Shown in pieces: positions 16,991 through 25,167 of a DNA stretch of 64,000 bases (positions are counted from its first letter, which is position 1; the number at the start of each line of letters is the position of its first letter). The notes under the pieces are model-generated. The model had not been told where the DNA came from. It was given only the letters and a program-made list of their open reading frames with translations, and did no database searches. Origin of the DNA: JBBRGK01 sp036741355. GTDB lineage: Bacteria; Chloroflexota; Dehalococcoidia; CAUJGQ01. Where the stretch lies: positions 1-64,000 of the forward strand of contig DAINSK010000003.1 in NCBI GenBank assembly GCA_036741355.1, given 5' to 3'. A program made the position numbers and the translations under genes.

Positions 16991-18199
16991 ATGACCCGGA
17001 TGCGTGGGAACGGCGATGGCACCGTCAGCAAGCGCTGCACTGGGGAGTGTGGACGTGATACTGACGATCGTTGCGTACAGCACAAAGGCAAATGGCAGAT
17101 GGCAATCCACGATATCGACGGCAAACGGCGCTTCAGCTATTTCAGCACCGAGCGTGACGCCAAGGCGGCTTTACGCGCGGCGCAGAAAGCACGTGATGCG
17201 GGGCAGTCGGTGAAGCCGGAGCGCCATACGATGGCTGAACTGTTCGACGCGTGGCTCGACAACCTCAAAGCCCAGGTGGATCACGGCGAGAAATCCTTGA
17301 ACACGTGGCGTCAGTACGAGAGTGTGGTGCGCATGCACCTCAAACCGGACCTCGGCGCAGTCGAGAGCCGGCGGCTGACTGTACAGCAGGTCGAGGAGTA
17401 CCTCGCCGCCCTGTCGCTCTCTCCCAAGACGCGGACGGCCCACCGTATAGCCCTGCGCCGGGCACTGAATGTGGCCCGCCGCTGGGGCTGGGTGGACCGC
17501 AACGTTGTGCAGGACACCGAGCCGATCGTGCTGCCGAAGCGCGACATTTCCGCGCTGGACCACGGCGCAGCGAACAAGCTGCTCGATACGTTACGCAACG
17601 ACCGACTCTGGACCGTCTACGCCACAGCGCTCCATACCGGTCTCCGTGCGGGGGAACTGGCGGGGCTCACGATCGAGCATGTCGATCTCGGTGTCAGGAC
17701 GGTGCGCATCTGCCAGCAAGTCCAGCGGGTGCCGCGCCTAGGGCTTTCAATCCGCGGACTCAAGACGTCAGCGAGCAACGCCGTGCTACCGCTCTCCACC
17801 GAAGCAGCGACAACGCTCAGAGAGGCGATCGGGGAGCGTACCAGCGGGTTCGTGTGGCAGACCAAGAGTGGCCGGCCCTATGACCCGGTTTACTTCACGC
17901 ACAAGTTCCAGGCCGCACTACAGGCGGCCGGTCTACCAATCGTGCCCTTCCACCGGCTACGCCACTACTTCGTCTCACTGCTGCCCACGCTTGACGTGCC
18001 CGTTTCGTCCGCGCAAAAATTGGCCAGGCACGCCAGTTCCAAGACGACGCTGGATGTCTACACCAGCGTCTCGGACGTCCAGCTACGGCAGGCAGTCGAC
18101 AAGCTGGGCCGAGTGCTGAGTGGAGTGTCAAACGCGGCTGATGTACGCGTTGATGTACGGAAGGCAAGTTTGAGAGAAGCTTCACAATCACAGGCGTGA
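16991..18199 (+). CDS. Tyrosine recombinase / phage-type integrase, 402 aa
   Basis: The N-terminal part (about 1-60) resembles an AP2-like arm-binding domain with several cysteines (RCTGECGRDTDDRC). A SAM-like core-binding domain follows (about 65-170), and the catalytic domain holds TGLRAGELAGL (first Arg), a Lys in GLKTSASN, HRLRHYF (His-x2-Arg) and RHASSKTTLDVYTSVS with the nucleophilic Tyr. All catalytic residues are present, so the enzyme is probably active. The ATG at 16991 has GAGGTG six bases upstream, and a GTG at 16982 is the alternative. It ends 10 bp before tRNA-Lys, the likely attachment site, and marks this region as a mobile island. Confidence 0.9.
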   Translation: MTRMRGNGDGTVSKRCTGECGRDTDDRCVQHKGKWQMAIHDIDGKRRFSYFSTERDAKAALRAAQKARDAGQSVKPERHTMAELFDAWLDNLKAQVDHGEKSLNTWRQYESVVRMHLKPDLGAVESRRLTVQQVEEYLAALSLSPKTRTAHRIALRRALNVARRWGWVDRNVVQDTEPIVLPKRDISALDHGAANKLLDTLRNDRLWTVYATALHTGLRAGELAGLTIEHVDLGVRTVRICQQVQRVPRLGLSIRGLKTSASNAVLPLSTEAATTLREAIGERTSGFVWQTKSGRPYDPVYFTHKFQAALQAAGLPIVPFHRLRHYFVSLLPTLDVPVSSAQKLARHASSKTTLDVYTSVSDVQLRQAVDKLGRVLSGVSNAADVRVDVRKASLREASQSQA

Positions 18200-18300
18200 A
18201 TAGTGCCTAGCCTCCGTAGCTCAATTGGCAGAGCAGTTGACTCTTAATCAATTGGTTGTAGGTTCGAGTCCTACCGGGGGCACCAGAATTCAGGCGTGAA
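18191..18300. repeat. 10-bp direct repeats flanking tRNA-Lys
   Basis: CAGGCGTGAA occurs at 18191-18200 and again at 18291-18300, exactly 100 bp apart, with the tRNA-Lys gene between them. The left copy includes the last codons and stop region of the integrase gene. They may be part of an attachment or excision site, or may be chance. Confidence 0.5.
18210..18282 (+). tRNA. tRNA-Lys (anticodon CTT)
   Basis: The 7-bp acceptor stem GCCTCCG/CGGGGGC pairs with one G-U, the anticodon loop is CTCTTAA, and the T-arm contains GGTTCGAGTCC. The CCA end is encoded at 18283-18285. It is a typical integration target for the adjacent tyrosine recombinase. Confidence 0.95.
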
Positions 18301-18492
18301 ACTGGGCAATCCGTTGCACTAATGCCGCCGGGTCCACCGTTGCTACGGGAGCGGCTTTCGCCGGAGTCGTTCACGCTCTACTTGGACGATGAAGCCGGAA
18401 CGAGCGCTGAGGGGAGAAGATGGCGCATGGCCAGATTCACCTCTCACAAGAGTCCAATGAGCGCGGCGATAGGGGTACGCTGCGGCGTGAAG

Positions 18493-18741
18493 TCAAGGCG
18501 GCAGGCGATGGAGCGGCTGAGAAGGTAGCTGAGCTACACACTGACCGCGACCGGCGAGCTGATATAGGTCTTCGCCACGGACCCATTCCTTACTCGGCAC
18601 CAGGCGGTCCAGCGCCCATGTTTTGATTGCGGTTTTGCCGTCGCGCGCTACCACGTCTCGGATGAGGATGAGCGCCTCCTTCTCATCCTCGAAGTCGTCA
18701 ATCAGGTTACCCGTACTGTCGTCCCACAGTTCAACGGCCAT
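18493..18741 (-). CDS. Small hypothetical protein, 82 aa
   Basis: The frame MAVELWDDSTGNLIDDFEDE is followed by EALILIRDVVARDGK and resembles small stand-alone proteins common in Chloroflexota that begin with VELWD-(x)-TGNL-(x)-DF and continue EALxxVRD. Their function is unknown. The ATG at 18741 is preceded closely by AAGGGA, and an upstream ATG at 18792 would add 17 residues. The last 30 residues look less conserved, so the C-terminus may be altered. It sits alone between tRNA-Lys and the EamA transporter. Confidence 0.5.
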   Translation of the reverse strand: MAVELWDDSTGNLIDDFEDEKEALILIRDVVARDGKTAIKTWALDRLVPSKEWVRGEDLYQLAGRGQCVAQLPSQPLHRLPP

Positions 18742-18792
18742 TCCCTTACCCGGCCCCTTACGTTTCAATGGAGAGCGCCGCGCCTGTCTCAA

Positions 18793-19346
18793 CGTCTATT
18801 CCCGATACTATACACGCCATCAACTCCTCGGGAGTCCTCGTGGTTCACGTCTCCAATGTGGCGCAGGGTGGCCAATGTGCGGCCGTGCTCCGCGGATACA
18901 GCGCTACGTTCACCAGAAATTGACACAGCCTCTGCACAGCGGTACAGCGGGGGTCGAGCGCGTATCTACATGCCACCGCCAGGGTAGCTGAGGATCCTCA
19001 GCCTCCCAGCTGGGGCCACAGAGGTAGATGCTGCTGAGTCCTATGCGTAGATACGCCGTATGCGGGCTGACGATGCTGAAAACTACGGGTGTGCCAGATG
19101 GTGCCAGGCTCTGCGCCCCTATGATCGTTCCGTACGCGGTGAAGCCATCCGCCGACAGCCCGTCGAAAAGCATCGTAGTGGTGTCCCATGTGTCCGGTCT
19201 GCCCAGCTGCGAATGCACGGCCACACCGTAACCATCCACAGATACAACAAAAAGTGTTCGATGGGCATACCAGCCGCGAGAGAAGAGGCTGAAGTCGGGA
19301 CTATCGCCTCGTGCGGTGGCGTGTGGCGCGGTGCACACGAGGCAAA
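18793..19346. other. Region without a convincing gene
   Basis: A minus-strand frame of about 150 codons crosses this segment (18910-19371), but its N-terminus is encoded by the palindromic repeat at 19347 and I recognise no family or ribosome site. I see nothing else here. Confidence 0.4.
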
Positions 19347-19384
19347 CCTCGCCACGACATGCCCTACACATATTTGCAGTTGAG
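19347..19384. repeat. Inverted copy A of a hairpin-forming repeat
   Basis: Begins CCTCGCCACGACATGCC and continues through ACACATATTTGCAGTTGAG. It equals the reverse complement of 20630-20667 with one mismatch. The right arm of the original hairpin has decayed in this copy. It lies 340 bp upstream of the EamA gene. Confidence 0.8.
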
Positions 19385-19727
19385 GCTGTCGCGCCTTATG
19401 CTGGTCGCCTCACTGCACGCGTCTGGCCCGTCCCACGTCAACCTGCTCGGCCAGCGACGGTGGCATACCGAAAGGAGCCCCATCATGATGCCAGTCTTGG
19501 GACCCAGCGGGTTCCTCTCTGTCGACGGCCTGCGTCATCGGCGCCAGCAACTCTAGCCGGTCCAGCGCTGCAGCCGCCTGAACGGGCGAGCTGCTCCTTT
19601 CGCGTGACCCGTCTGGCTGCTTTCCGGCACGGATGCAGACCGTCCGCGGTCTTCCCATGGCTGGAAAACGGCGCCGTCCATCGCCGCGGCGATGGACGAG
19701 ACGACCACGACAAAGGAGCCAGTGCTC

Positions 19728-20585
19728 GTGACATGGCTTCCCCTGATTCTCCTTGCCATCCTCATCGCCTCGTCGAACACGCTCTTGCACCGCGTGCTCC
19801 TGCGCGATGAGCAGTCCGACCCCTACGCGCAGTCCATGACGTTCTTCGGCATCGGCGGCACCATCGCGCTGCTGTTTGCCGCCCTGCATCCCGGCGGCTT
19901 CCAGTACCACCTCAGCGCCTCCCAACTGTTCCTCTTCCTGCCGCTCACCGCCTGCGCCACCATTGGCCCCGTGCTGTACTTCACTGCCCTGCAGCGTGGC
20001 GAGGCGTCTGAAACCACAATTGTCTACCAGGCCGGCCACAAGTTTTGGACTGTGCTCGGGGCGTTTGTCTTCCTAGGCGAGGCGGTCACTGCCAACAAGG
20101 TGCTCGGCGCCGTGACCGTCGTGCTCGGCATCACCATTGCCGTATCAGGCAGACAGGGGTTCCGGTACAGTCGCGGTGTGCTGCTGGTAGTGGCTGTCAC
20201 CGTGTTCTATTCGGCGATGGACCTGCTTTCGTTCTTCCTAGACCGCAGCGTGGACCCTATCTCCCTCATTGTGTACGTGTGCTACCTTCCCGTGCTCGTG
20301 CTGCTGGTGATACGTCCCAAGACGCTACAACACCTCCGCTTCTACTTCACCAGACGCCGTGCGGCCTGCATCACGGTGCTGGGTATGAACGACACACTCG
20401 GCACCCTTTGTGTTTTCTATGCCTATCGGATTGGTCGGAATGCAGCGCAGATTGACCCGCTGCTGGGCATGACGACTATCGTCTCGGTCATTCTCGCCAT
20501 TGTGCTCCTGCGCGAGCGCGAGCACCTGGCTGGGAAGCTGCTCGGTGCGCTGGTCACGGTGGTCGGGGCAGTGCTTGTCCTGTAA
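19728..20585 (+). CDS. EamA/DMT-family membrane transporter, 285 aa
   Basis: Ten hydrophobic segments are arranged as two EamA repeats (about 1-135 and 145-285). Typical features include the first helix LPLILLAILIASSNTLLHR, ALQRGEAS at the end of the fourth segment and FLGEAVTANKVLGAVTVVLG in the fifth, with the second repeat ending in LREREHLAGKLLGALVTVVG. DMT exporters move amino acids, nucleotides or other small metabolites out of the cell. The substrate here is unknown. The GTG at 19728 has AAAGGAG nine bases upstream and begins at the first helix. The ATG at 19692 would add 12 residues. The gene stands alone between two inverted copies of a palindromic repeat, which suggests it arrived as a cassette. 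Confidence 0.85.
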   Translation: MTWLPLILLAILIASSNTLLHRVLLRDEQSDPYAQSMTFFGIGGTIALLFAALHPGGFQYHLSASQLFLFLPLTACATIGPVLYFTALQRGEASETTIVYQAGHKFWTVLGAFVFLGEAVTANKVLGAVTVVLGITIAVSGRQGFRYSRGVLLVVAVTVFYSAMDLLSFFLDRSVDPISLIVYVCYLPVLVLLVIRPKTLQHLRFYFTRRRAACITVLGMNDTLGTLCVFYAYRIGRNAAQIDPLLGMTTIVSVILAIVLLREREHLAGKLLGALVTVVGAVLVL

Positions 20586-20614
20586 GGAACGGTCCCCGGT
20601 TCAGCCACCTGACA

Positions 20615-20667
20615 CCTCGCCACGACATGCTCAACTGCAAATATGTGTAAGGCATGTCGTGGCGAGG
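20615..20667. repeat. 53-bp perfect hairpin repeat (copy B)
   Basis: The 16-bp arms 20615-20630 (CCTCGCCACGACATGC) and 20652-20667 are fully complementary, separated by a 21-nt loop containing CTGCAAATATGTG. Part of it recurs in inverted orientation at 19347-19384. It lies 29 bp after the EamA stop and could double as a terminator, but no T tract follows. Confidence 0.85.
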
Positions 20668-21361
20668 TCTGCACGAGGGCAAGTGCAACGGCTGTGGCGA
20701 GGACGAAACGACGGGCTATACTGAGACTCTCCCTTGCGGCAATCACGATTGCACCTCGGCCCCGAATCCGTGGGTAGTCGCTGGGACGACGGGGTTTTCC
20801 ACCCGCACAGTAGTACGACCCCGCGCGGAGCGTGAAGTTCGCGCGGCGGGGACCGGCGGCGGTGTCTGCTTCGCCTGCTACGGACTCATTCCAGCCCCTC
20901 CGCAGCGCGGCCGGTACGCGGGCGTGCTCCGCCTGGGACAGCGGCGCAGCAGACGACGGAGGTAAGTTGCCGTCATGGACTTGCCCGCGTACCGGCCGCG
21001 CGCGCCAGACGCCCGCGGACCGGCCAGAGCAGCGCCGTCAGGATGGCGGTGGCCAGCCGGATGAACGACTGCCGCGCGTGGTGCACCAACGACGCCTGCG
21101 CCGGGCGAGTGGACGCCTTCCCTAGCCTCCCGGCTCGCCGGCGCTGGCCATCATGCCACGTGAGAACGTCTCGCCAGAGCCCGTCGCCCGCTCTCCAGTG
21201 CGACAAGGCTCGCTTGCCGTTCAGGCAGGAGCAGACCGCTATCCCTGAGGCGGTCGAGTATGCTCTGTTTGTACGCCAGAACGTCGAGCTATCGGACCGG
21301 CCCTATACTGAATCGCTCAGTTACCGGCTGCACAGAAATGGGTGTAGAGAGGGAAAAGGTC
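20668..21361. other. Long intergenic region; possible transposase scrap on the minus strand
   Basis: No full gene is visible in about 690 bp. On the minus strand near 21100-20990 a short frame reads VHHARQSFIRLATAILTALL, which could be the C-terminal end of a transposase but is too short to assign. The region is GC-rich and precedes the TIR-STAND gene, so its promoter must lie in the right part. Confidence 0.35.
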
Positions 21362-24300
21362 ATGACGGACGCAGCCGGCCCCTACGTATTCCTCTCGTAC
21401 GCCTCCGCCGATCGCAATCGGGCGGCCGCCATCGCGGACTCACTCGAAGCGGCCGGCGTCCATGTCTGGCTGGACCGCGAGGCGATCGCGGGTGGGACAA
21501 GCTGGGGCAGCGAGATCGTCGAGGGGATCAAGGGCTGCGCCGCGCTGCTCATCTGCTGCACCGAGACGGCGATGCAGAGCCGTAACGTCAAGCAGGAGAT
21601 CCAGCTCGCCTGGCGGTATGAGCGCGCCTACCTCCCCTTGCTGCTGGAAGCGGTGCAGTTTCCCGAGCAGGTGCAGTACTTCCTCGAAGGCTGGCAGTGG
21701 GTCGAAGTGCTGGACCGGCCGGAGCAGGTCTGGCTGCTGGCGTTGGTCAAAGCGCTTACCCGGCTGGGTGTTGAGCCGCGAGGGCAGGCGGCGACGCGGG
21801 CAGACGCGCCTCATCCAACCGCGGTTCCTGTTGCGCCGCCGCCGGTCGTATCGCGCGGTCCGTTCGTAGGGCGAAGCGCCGAGTTTGCCGTGCTCGTCGC
21901 TGCGCTTGAGGCCGCGGCCGCCGGGCAGGGCAGGCTCGTCCTGCTGGCCGGTGAGCCCGGCATCGGCAAGACACGGCTGGCGGAACGGCTGGCGGATGAG
22001 GCGCGTGAGCGCGGCTGCCTGGTGCTGTGGGGCCGGTGCTGGGAGGACGACGGCGCGCCCGCCTTCTGGCCCTGGGTCGAGGCACTCGGCGCCTACGCCC
22101 GCTCCCAGGACCCCGACCGGCTCCGCGCCGTCCTCGGCAGCGCCGCTCCCGACCTGGCACAGCTCGTGCCCGAGGTACGGGCGCAGTTGCCCGATGTGCC
22201 CGAGCCGCCGCCGGGGGAGCCCGAGCAGGCGCGCTTCCGGCTGTTCGCCGGTGTCACCGATCTCTTCCGGCGACTCGCTGCCACGCAGCCGGTGCTGTTG
22301 GTGCTGGACGACCTTCACTGGGCGGATAAGCCGTCGCTGCTCCTGCTCCAGTTCCTCACCCGCCAGCTCGGCGGCATACGGCTAATCGTGCTCGGCAGTT
22401 ATCGCGACACCGACCTCGACCGCCGGCATCCCTTGGGTGAAGCGCTCACGAGCCTACGGCGCGAGGCGACATGCGAGCGTGTTTCGCTTGCCGGCCTCCT
22501 GGTCGAAGAAGTGGTGGCGTTACTGGAGGGACGCGCCGGGCATGTGCTCGGCGCGTCCGGCCGTGAACTGGCGCAGGCGCTGCACCGGGAGACCGAGGGC
22601 AATCCGCTCTTCGTTTCCGAAACGCTGCGGCACCTGGTGGAAACGGGCGGCATCATCCAGCAGGACGGCCGCTGGCAGGTCACGGCCGGCCCGATCGCGG
22701 TGCTCGGCATCCCGGAAGGGGTGCGGCAGGTGATCGGGCGGCGGCTCTCGCGGCTGTCCGAGCGCTGCAACCAGCTGCTCGCGGCCGCCTCTGTGGCCGG
22801 ACGGGAGTTCGATGCCGACCTCCTGGAGCGGGTGAGCGGAGAGCCGGCGGAGGCGGTCGACGAGGCGCTTTCCGAGGCGACGGCAGCGGCGCTCATTCTC
22901 GAGCTACGCACCGCTACCGGACGCCACCGATTCAGTCATGCGCTGGTCCGCCAGACGCTGCTGGAGGAGCTGCCGGCGCGCCGGCGGGTGCGTCTTCACC
23001 GGCAGATCGGCGAGGCGCTGGAGACGTACTACGGTGCACGCGCCGAGCAGCACGCGGCCGAGCTTGCCTACCACTTCGACCAGGCCGGCGAAATGAGCAC
23101 GCCGGCGGCGCTCCGCTACAGCAAACTAGCGGCCGAACAGGCTGAGGCCGCCACCGCGTGGGAGGAGGCGGCTCGCCACTACGAGCGCTGTCTGGCGCTC
23201 ATTGCCGACGCGGAGGATGGGCTGGGCGAGGATGAAGCGGCTCTGCTGCTCGCGCTGGGCCGCTGCTGGCGGCAGGGGTTCGAAATCTACGTCCCACGGC
23301 AGCGACTCTTGCGGGCTATTGATCTCTACCGCGAGCGGGGTGACTGGCGCGGCATGGCAGAGGCGCTCATACAGTGCATGGGGATGCTGGAGCAGAACCA
23401 GAGCATCCCTATCGCGGACGAAGTGCTGGCTAGCCTGGGCGAAGGCGAGCCGTACCTGACGGCGCGGCTGCTTTTCACGGTTGCCGGATACCGGTATGGA
23501 GAGGCACGCGCGGAGGAAGCGGCTACGCAGGCAGAGGCTCTAGCGCATCTCTACGGCTACGCCGACGTGGCGGCCAATCTGCTCGGCCGCGCCGCGCATC
23601 GCGCCTGGGACGAGCTGCAACTTGAGGAGCAGCGCAAGTTGGCCCGCGCGGCATACGCTTCGCTTGACGACCTGGGAGACCGTCCGCAGGTTGCCCACTA
23701 CCTGCGCGATGTGGCGATAAGCCTGCTGGAGGAGGGGAGGCTCGATGAGGGCGAAGCGGTGGCGGCAGAGGCGCAGGAGTACTCCCGTCGTTTTCATGTA
23801 CGCGGAAGCGAGAGCCTGTCGGCGGGAGTGCGTGCCGCCGTCGCGCTGGCACGCGGAGAGCGGGAGCGATTCCTGAGCCTCACCGGTGCCATACCGTCAG
23901 ACCACGAGATGGCCGGGAGTTATCTGTTGCTCACCGCCGCCGAACAGGCCGGTGACCGCGAGCGGGGAGCGGCGCTCGCGGTCGACATCCGGACGAATGC
24001 CGATAGTCCGGTGGCAAGGCTGCAAGCTGGAAGGATGTACGGTGCTCTCGCTCGCATGCGATTCCTGGCCGCCGACGAGCCCGGCGCCCGTGCCGCTCTC
24101 GACGCCTGGGTGACAGGCTACCGGGCGACTCCTCGCTTCACGAGCATGATGCGAGAGGCATCGGTGGCCGAAATCGATGAGTGTCTCCCGGCGCTTGGAG
24201 TGGGATCGCTCGTCGCCGAGGTATACGAGGAGATTAAGGGCTGGATGCAGATCCGCTTCGGTGCGACCTCCGCCCGCGGGTTTGACCACATTCGCGGCGC

Positions 24301-24553
24301 CCTGGCGCTGCGGCTGGGTCTAGTCTCGGAGGCGGAGGCCCACTACCGTACCGGCCTGGCGTGGGCCGAGCGGGAGCGCTGTCCGGTCGAGCAAGGCCGC
24401 TGCCTGCAGGGGATGGCCGAGACCGCCGTCCGACGCGGAGAGCACCAGGAAGCAGCGCAGCTGCTGGACCGGGCCGCTGCGCTGTTCGAGCAGTACGGGG
24501 CGCTGCTGTACCTGCGACAAGTACGGGCCGCAATAGAGCTGCTGCCCGCATGA
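21362..24553 (+). CDS. TIR domain - STAND (AAA) ATPase - TPR protein, 1063 aa
   Basis: Residues about 6-140 form a TIR_2-type domain (YVFLSYASADR at the N-terminus, a conserved Glu in RNVKQEIQLAW). After a Pro-rich linker an AAA_16/STAND ATPase starts at FVGRSAEF, with Walker A GEPGIGKTRLAERL and Walker B LLVLDDLHWADK. The second half is made of TPR-like helical repeats that would sense a ligand. No LuxR-type DNA-binding domain follows, unlike many regulators of this build. TIR-STAND proteins in bacteria are often NADases or signal-relay immune sensors, and that role is inferred. The ATG at 21362 follows AGAGGGAAAAGG. The gene is monocistronic. Confidence 0.85.
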   Translation: MTDAAGPYVFLSYASADRNRAAAIADSLEAAGVHVWLDREAIAGGTSWGSEIVEGIKGCAALLICCTETAMQSRNVKQEIQLAWRYERAYLPLLLEAVQFPEQVQYFLEGWQWVEVLDRPEQVWLLALVKALTRLGVEPRGQAATRADAPHPTAVPVAPPPVVSRGPFVGRSAEFAVLVAALEAAAAGQGRLVLLAGEPGIGKTRLAERLADEARERGCLVLWGRCWEDDGAPAFWPWVEALGAYARSQDPDRLRAVLGSAAPDLAQLVPEVRAQLPDVPEPPPGEPEQARFRLFAGVTDLFRRLAATQPVLLVLDDLHWADKPSLLLLQFLTRQLGGIRLIVLGSYRDTDLDRRHPLGEALTSLRREATCERVSLAGLLVEEVVALLEGRAGHVLGASGRELAQALHRETEGNPLFVSETLRHLVETGGIIQQDGRWQVTAGPIAVLGIPEGVRQVIGRRLSRLSERCNQLLAAASVAGREFDADLLERVSGEPAEAVDEALSEATAAALILELRTATGRHRFSHALVRQTLLEELPARRRVRLHRQIGEALETYYGARAEQHAAELAYHFDQAGEMSTPAALRYSKLAAEQAEAATAWEEAARHYERCLALIADAEDGLGEDEAALLLALGRCWRQGFEIYVPRQRLLRAIDLYRERGDWRGMAEALIQCMGMLEQNQSIPIADEVLASLGEGEPYLTARLLFTVAGYRYGEARAEEAATQAEALAHLYGYADVAANLLGRAAHRAWDELQLEEQRKLARAAYASLDDLGDRPQVAHYLRDVAISLLEEGRLDEGEAVAAEAQEYSRRFHVRGSESLSAGVRAAVALARGERERFLSLTGAIPSDHEMAGSYLLLTAAEQAGDRERGAALAVDIRTNADSPVARLQAGRMYGALARMRFLAADEPGARAALDAWVTGYRATPRFTSMMREASVAEIDECLPALGVGSLVAEVYEEIKGWMQIRFGATSARGFDHIRGALALRLGLVSEAEAHYRTGLAWAERERCPVEQGRCLQGMAETAVRRGEHQEAAQLLDRAAALFEQYGALLYLRQVRAAIELLPA

Positions 24554-24762
24554 CCGCCCAGTTGCCGTACTTGCGGAACATCAATGCCCCAGACGCATGC
24601 GTCACCGACGACTGTTGGAATAGGCGGCGTATGCACGTGCTGGTTGCCCTCCGCGAAACAGCAATGATGTGTTAGTTAAGCCGGCGAGGTCTGGACACCA
24701 GCCTCAGTCCGTCGTATACCGACTACATGGCCGTGGTAACACGCCCCTAAGGAGGTGCCCCG

Positions 24763-25059
24763 ATGCATGCACGCGTATCGACGCTCCAAGGCGACCCGAA
24801 CAAACTCGAAGATGGCATTCGCTACTTCCGCGACCAGGTGGTCCCCTCAGCACGGAAGCAGCGCGGCTTTAAGGGCGCCCGTCTGCTGGTTGACCGCAGT
24901 TCCGGTAAAGTGCAGGCCGTCACACTGTGGGAAGACGCAGCGGCGGTACAGGCGTCTGAGGGGGCCATGAATCAATCGCGGACACAGGGGGCCCAGCTCC
25001 TGGGGGCGACGGCACCGACGACCGAGGTGTTCGAGATGGCCGTGTTTGTCGACGCCTAG
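24763..25059 (+). CDS. Antibiotic-biosynthesis-monooxygenase-like (ABM) dimeric barrel protein, 98 aa
   Basis: A small ferredoxin-like alpha+beta fold is suggested by MHARVSTLQGDPNKLEDGIR, a central RGFKGARLLVDRSSGKVQ strand pair and VTLWEDAAAVQASE. This matches the ABM/dimeric alpha-beta barrel group, whose members act as small oxygenases or heme-degrading enzymes or have no known activity. The ATG at 24763 has a very strong ribosome site (AAGGAGGTG) five bases upstream, so expression may be high. It stands alone, with 209 bp of non-coding DNA before it. The substrate is not inferable. Confidence 0.7.
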   Translation: MHARVSTLQGDPNKLEDGIRYFRDQVVPSARKQRGFKGARLLVDRSSGKVQAVTLWEDAAAVQASEGAMNQSRTQGAQLLGATAPTTEVFEMAVFVDA

Positions 25060-25167
25060 CAGCACCACCACTGCAGATACTCGCGTGGCGCATCGCGTCT
25101 GTCGTTACGTTGCCGTACGTCCTTTTGTGGTAGCTCGCGAGTCGCTATCTGCACGCTCCCTTACCTC

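Noticed and set aside
18910..19371. Minus-strand frame of about 150 codons
   Set aside because: Its N-terminus is encoded by the palindromic repeat, it has no ribosome site and I recognise no family. I treat it as chance.
20615..20667. Rho-independent terminator of the EamA gene
   Set aside because: The hairpin is long and no T tract follows it. A second inverted copy exists upstream, so a mobile repeat is more likely.
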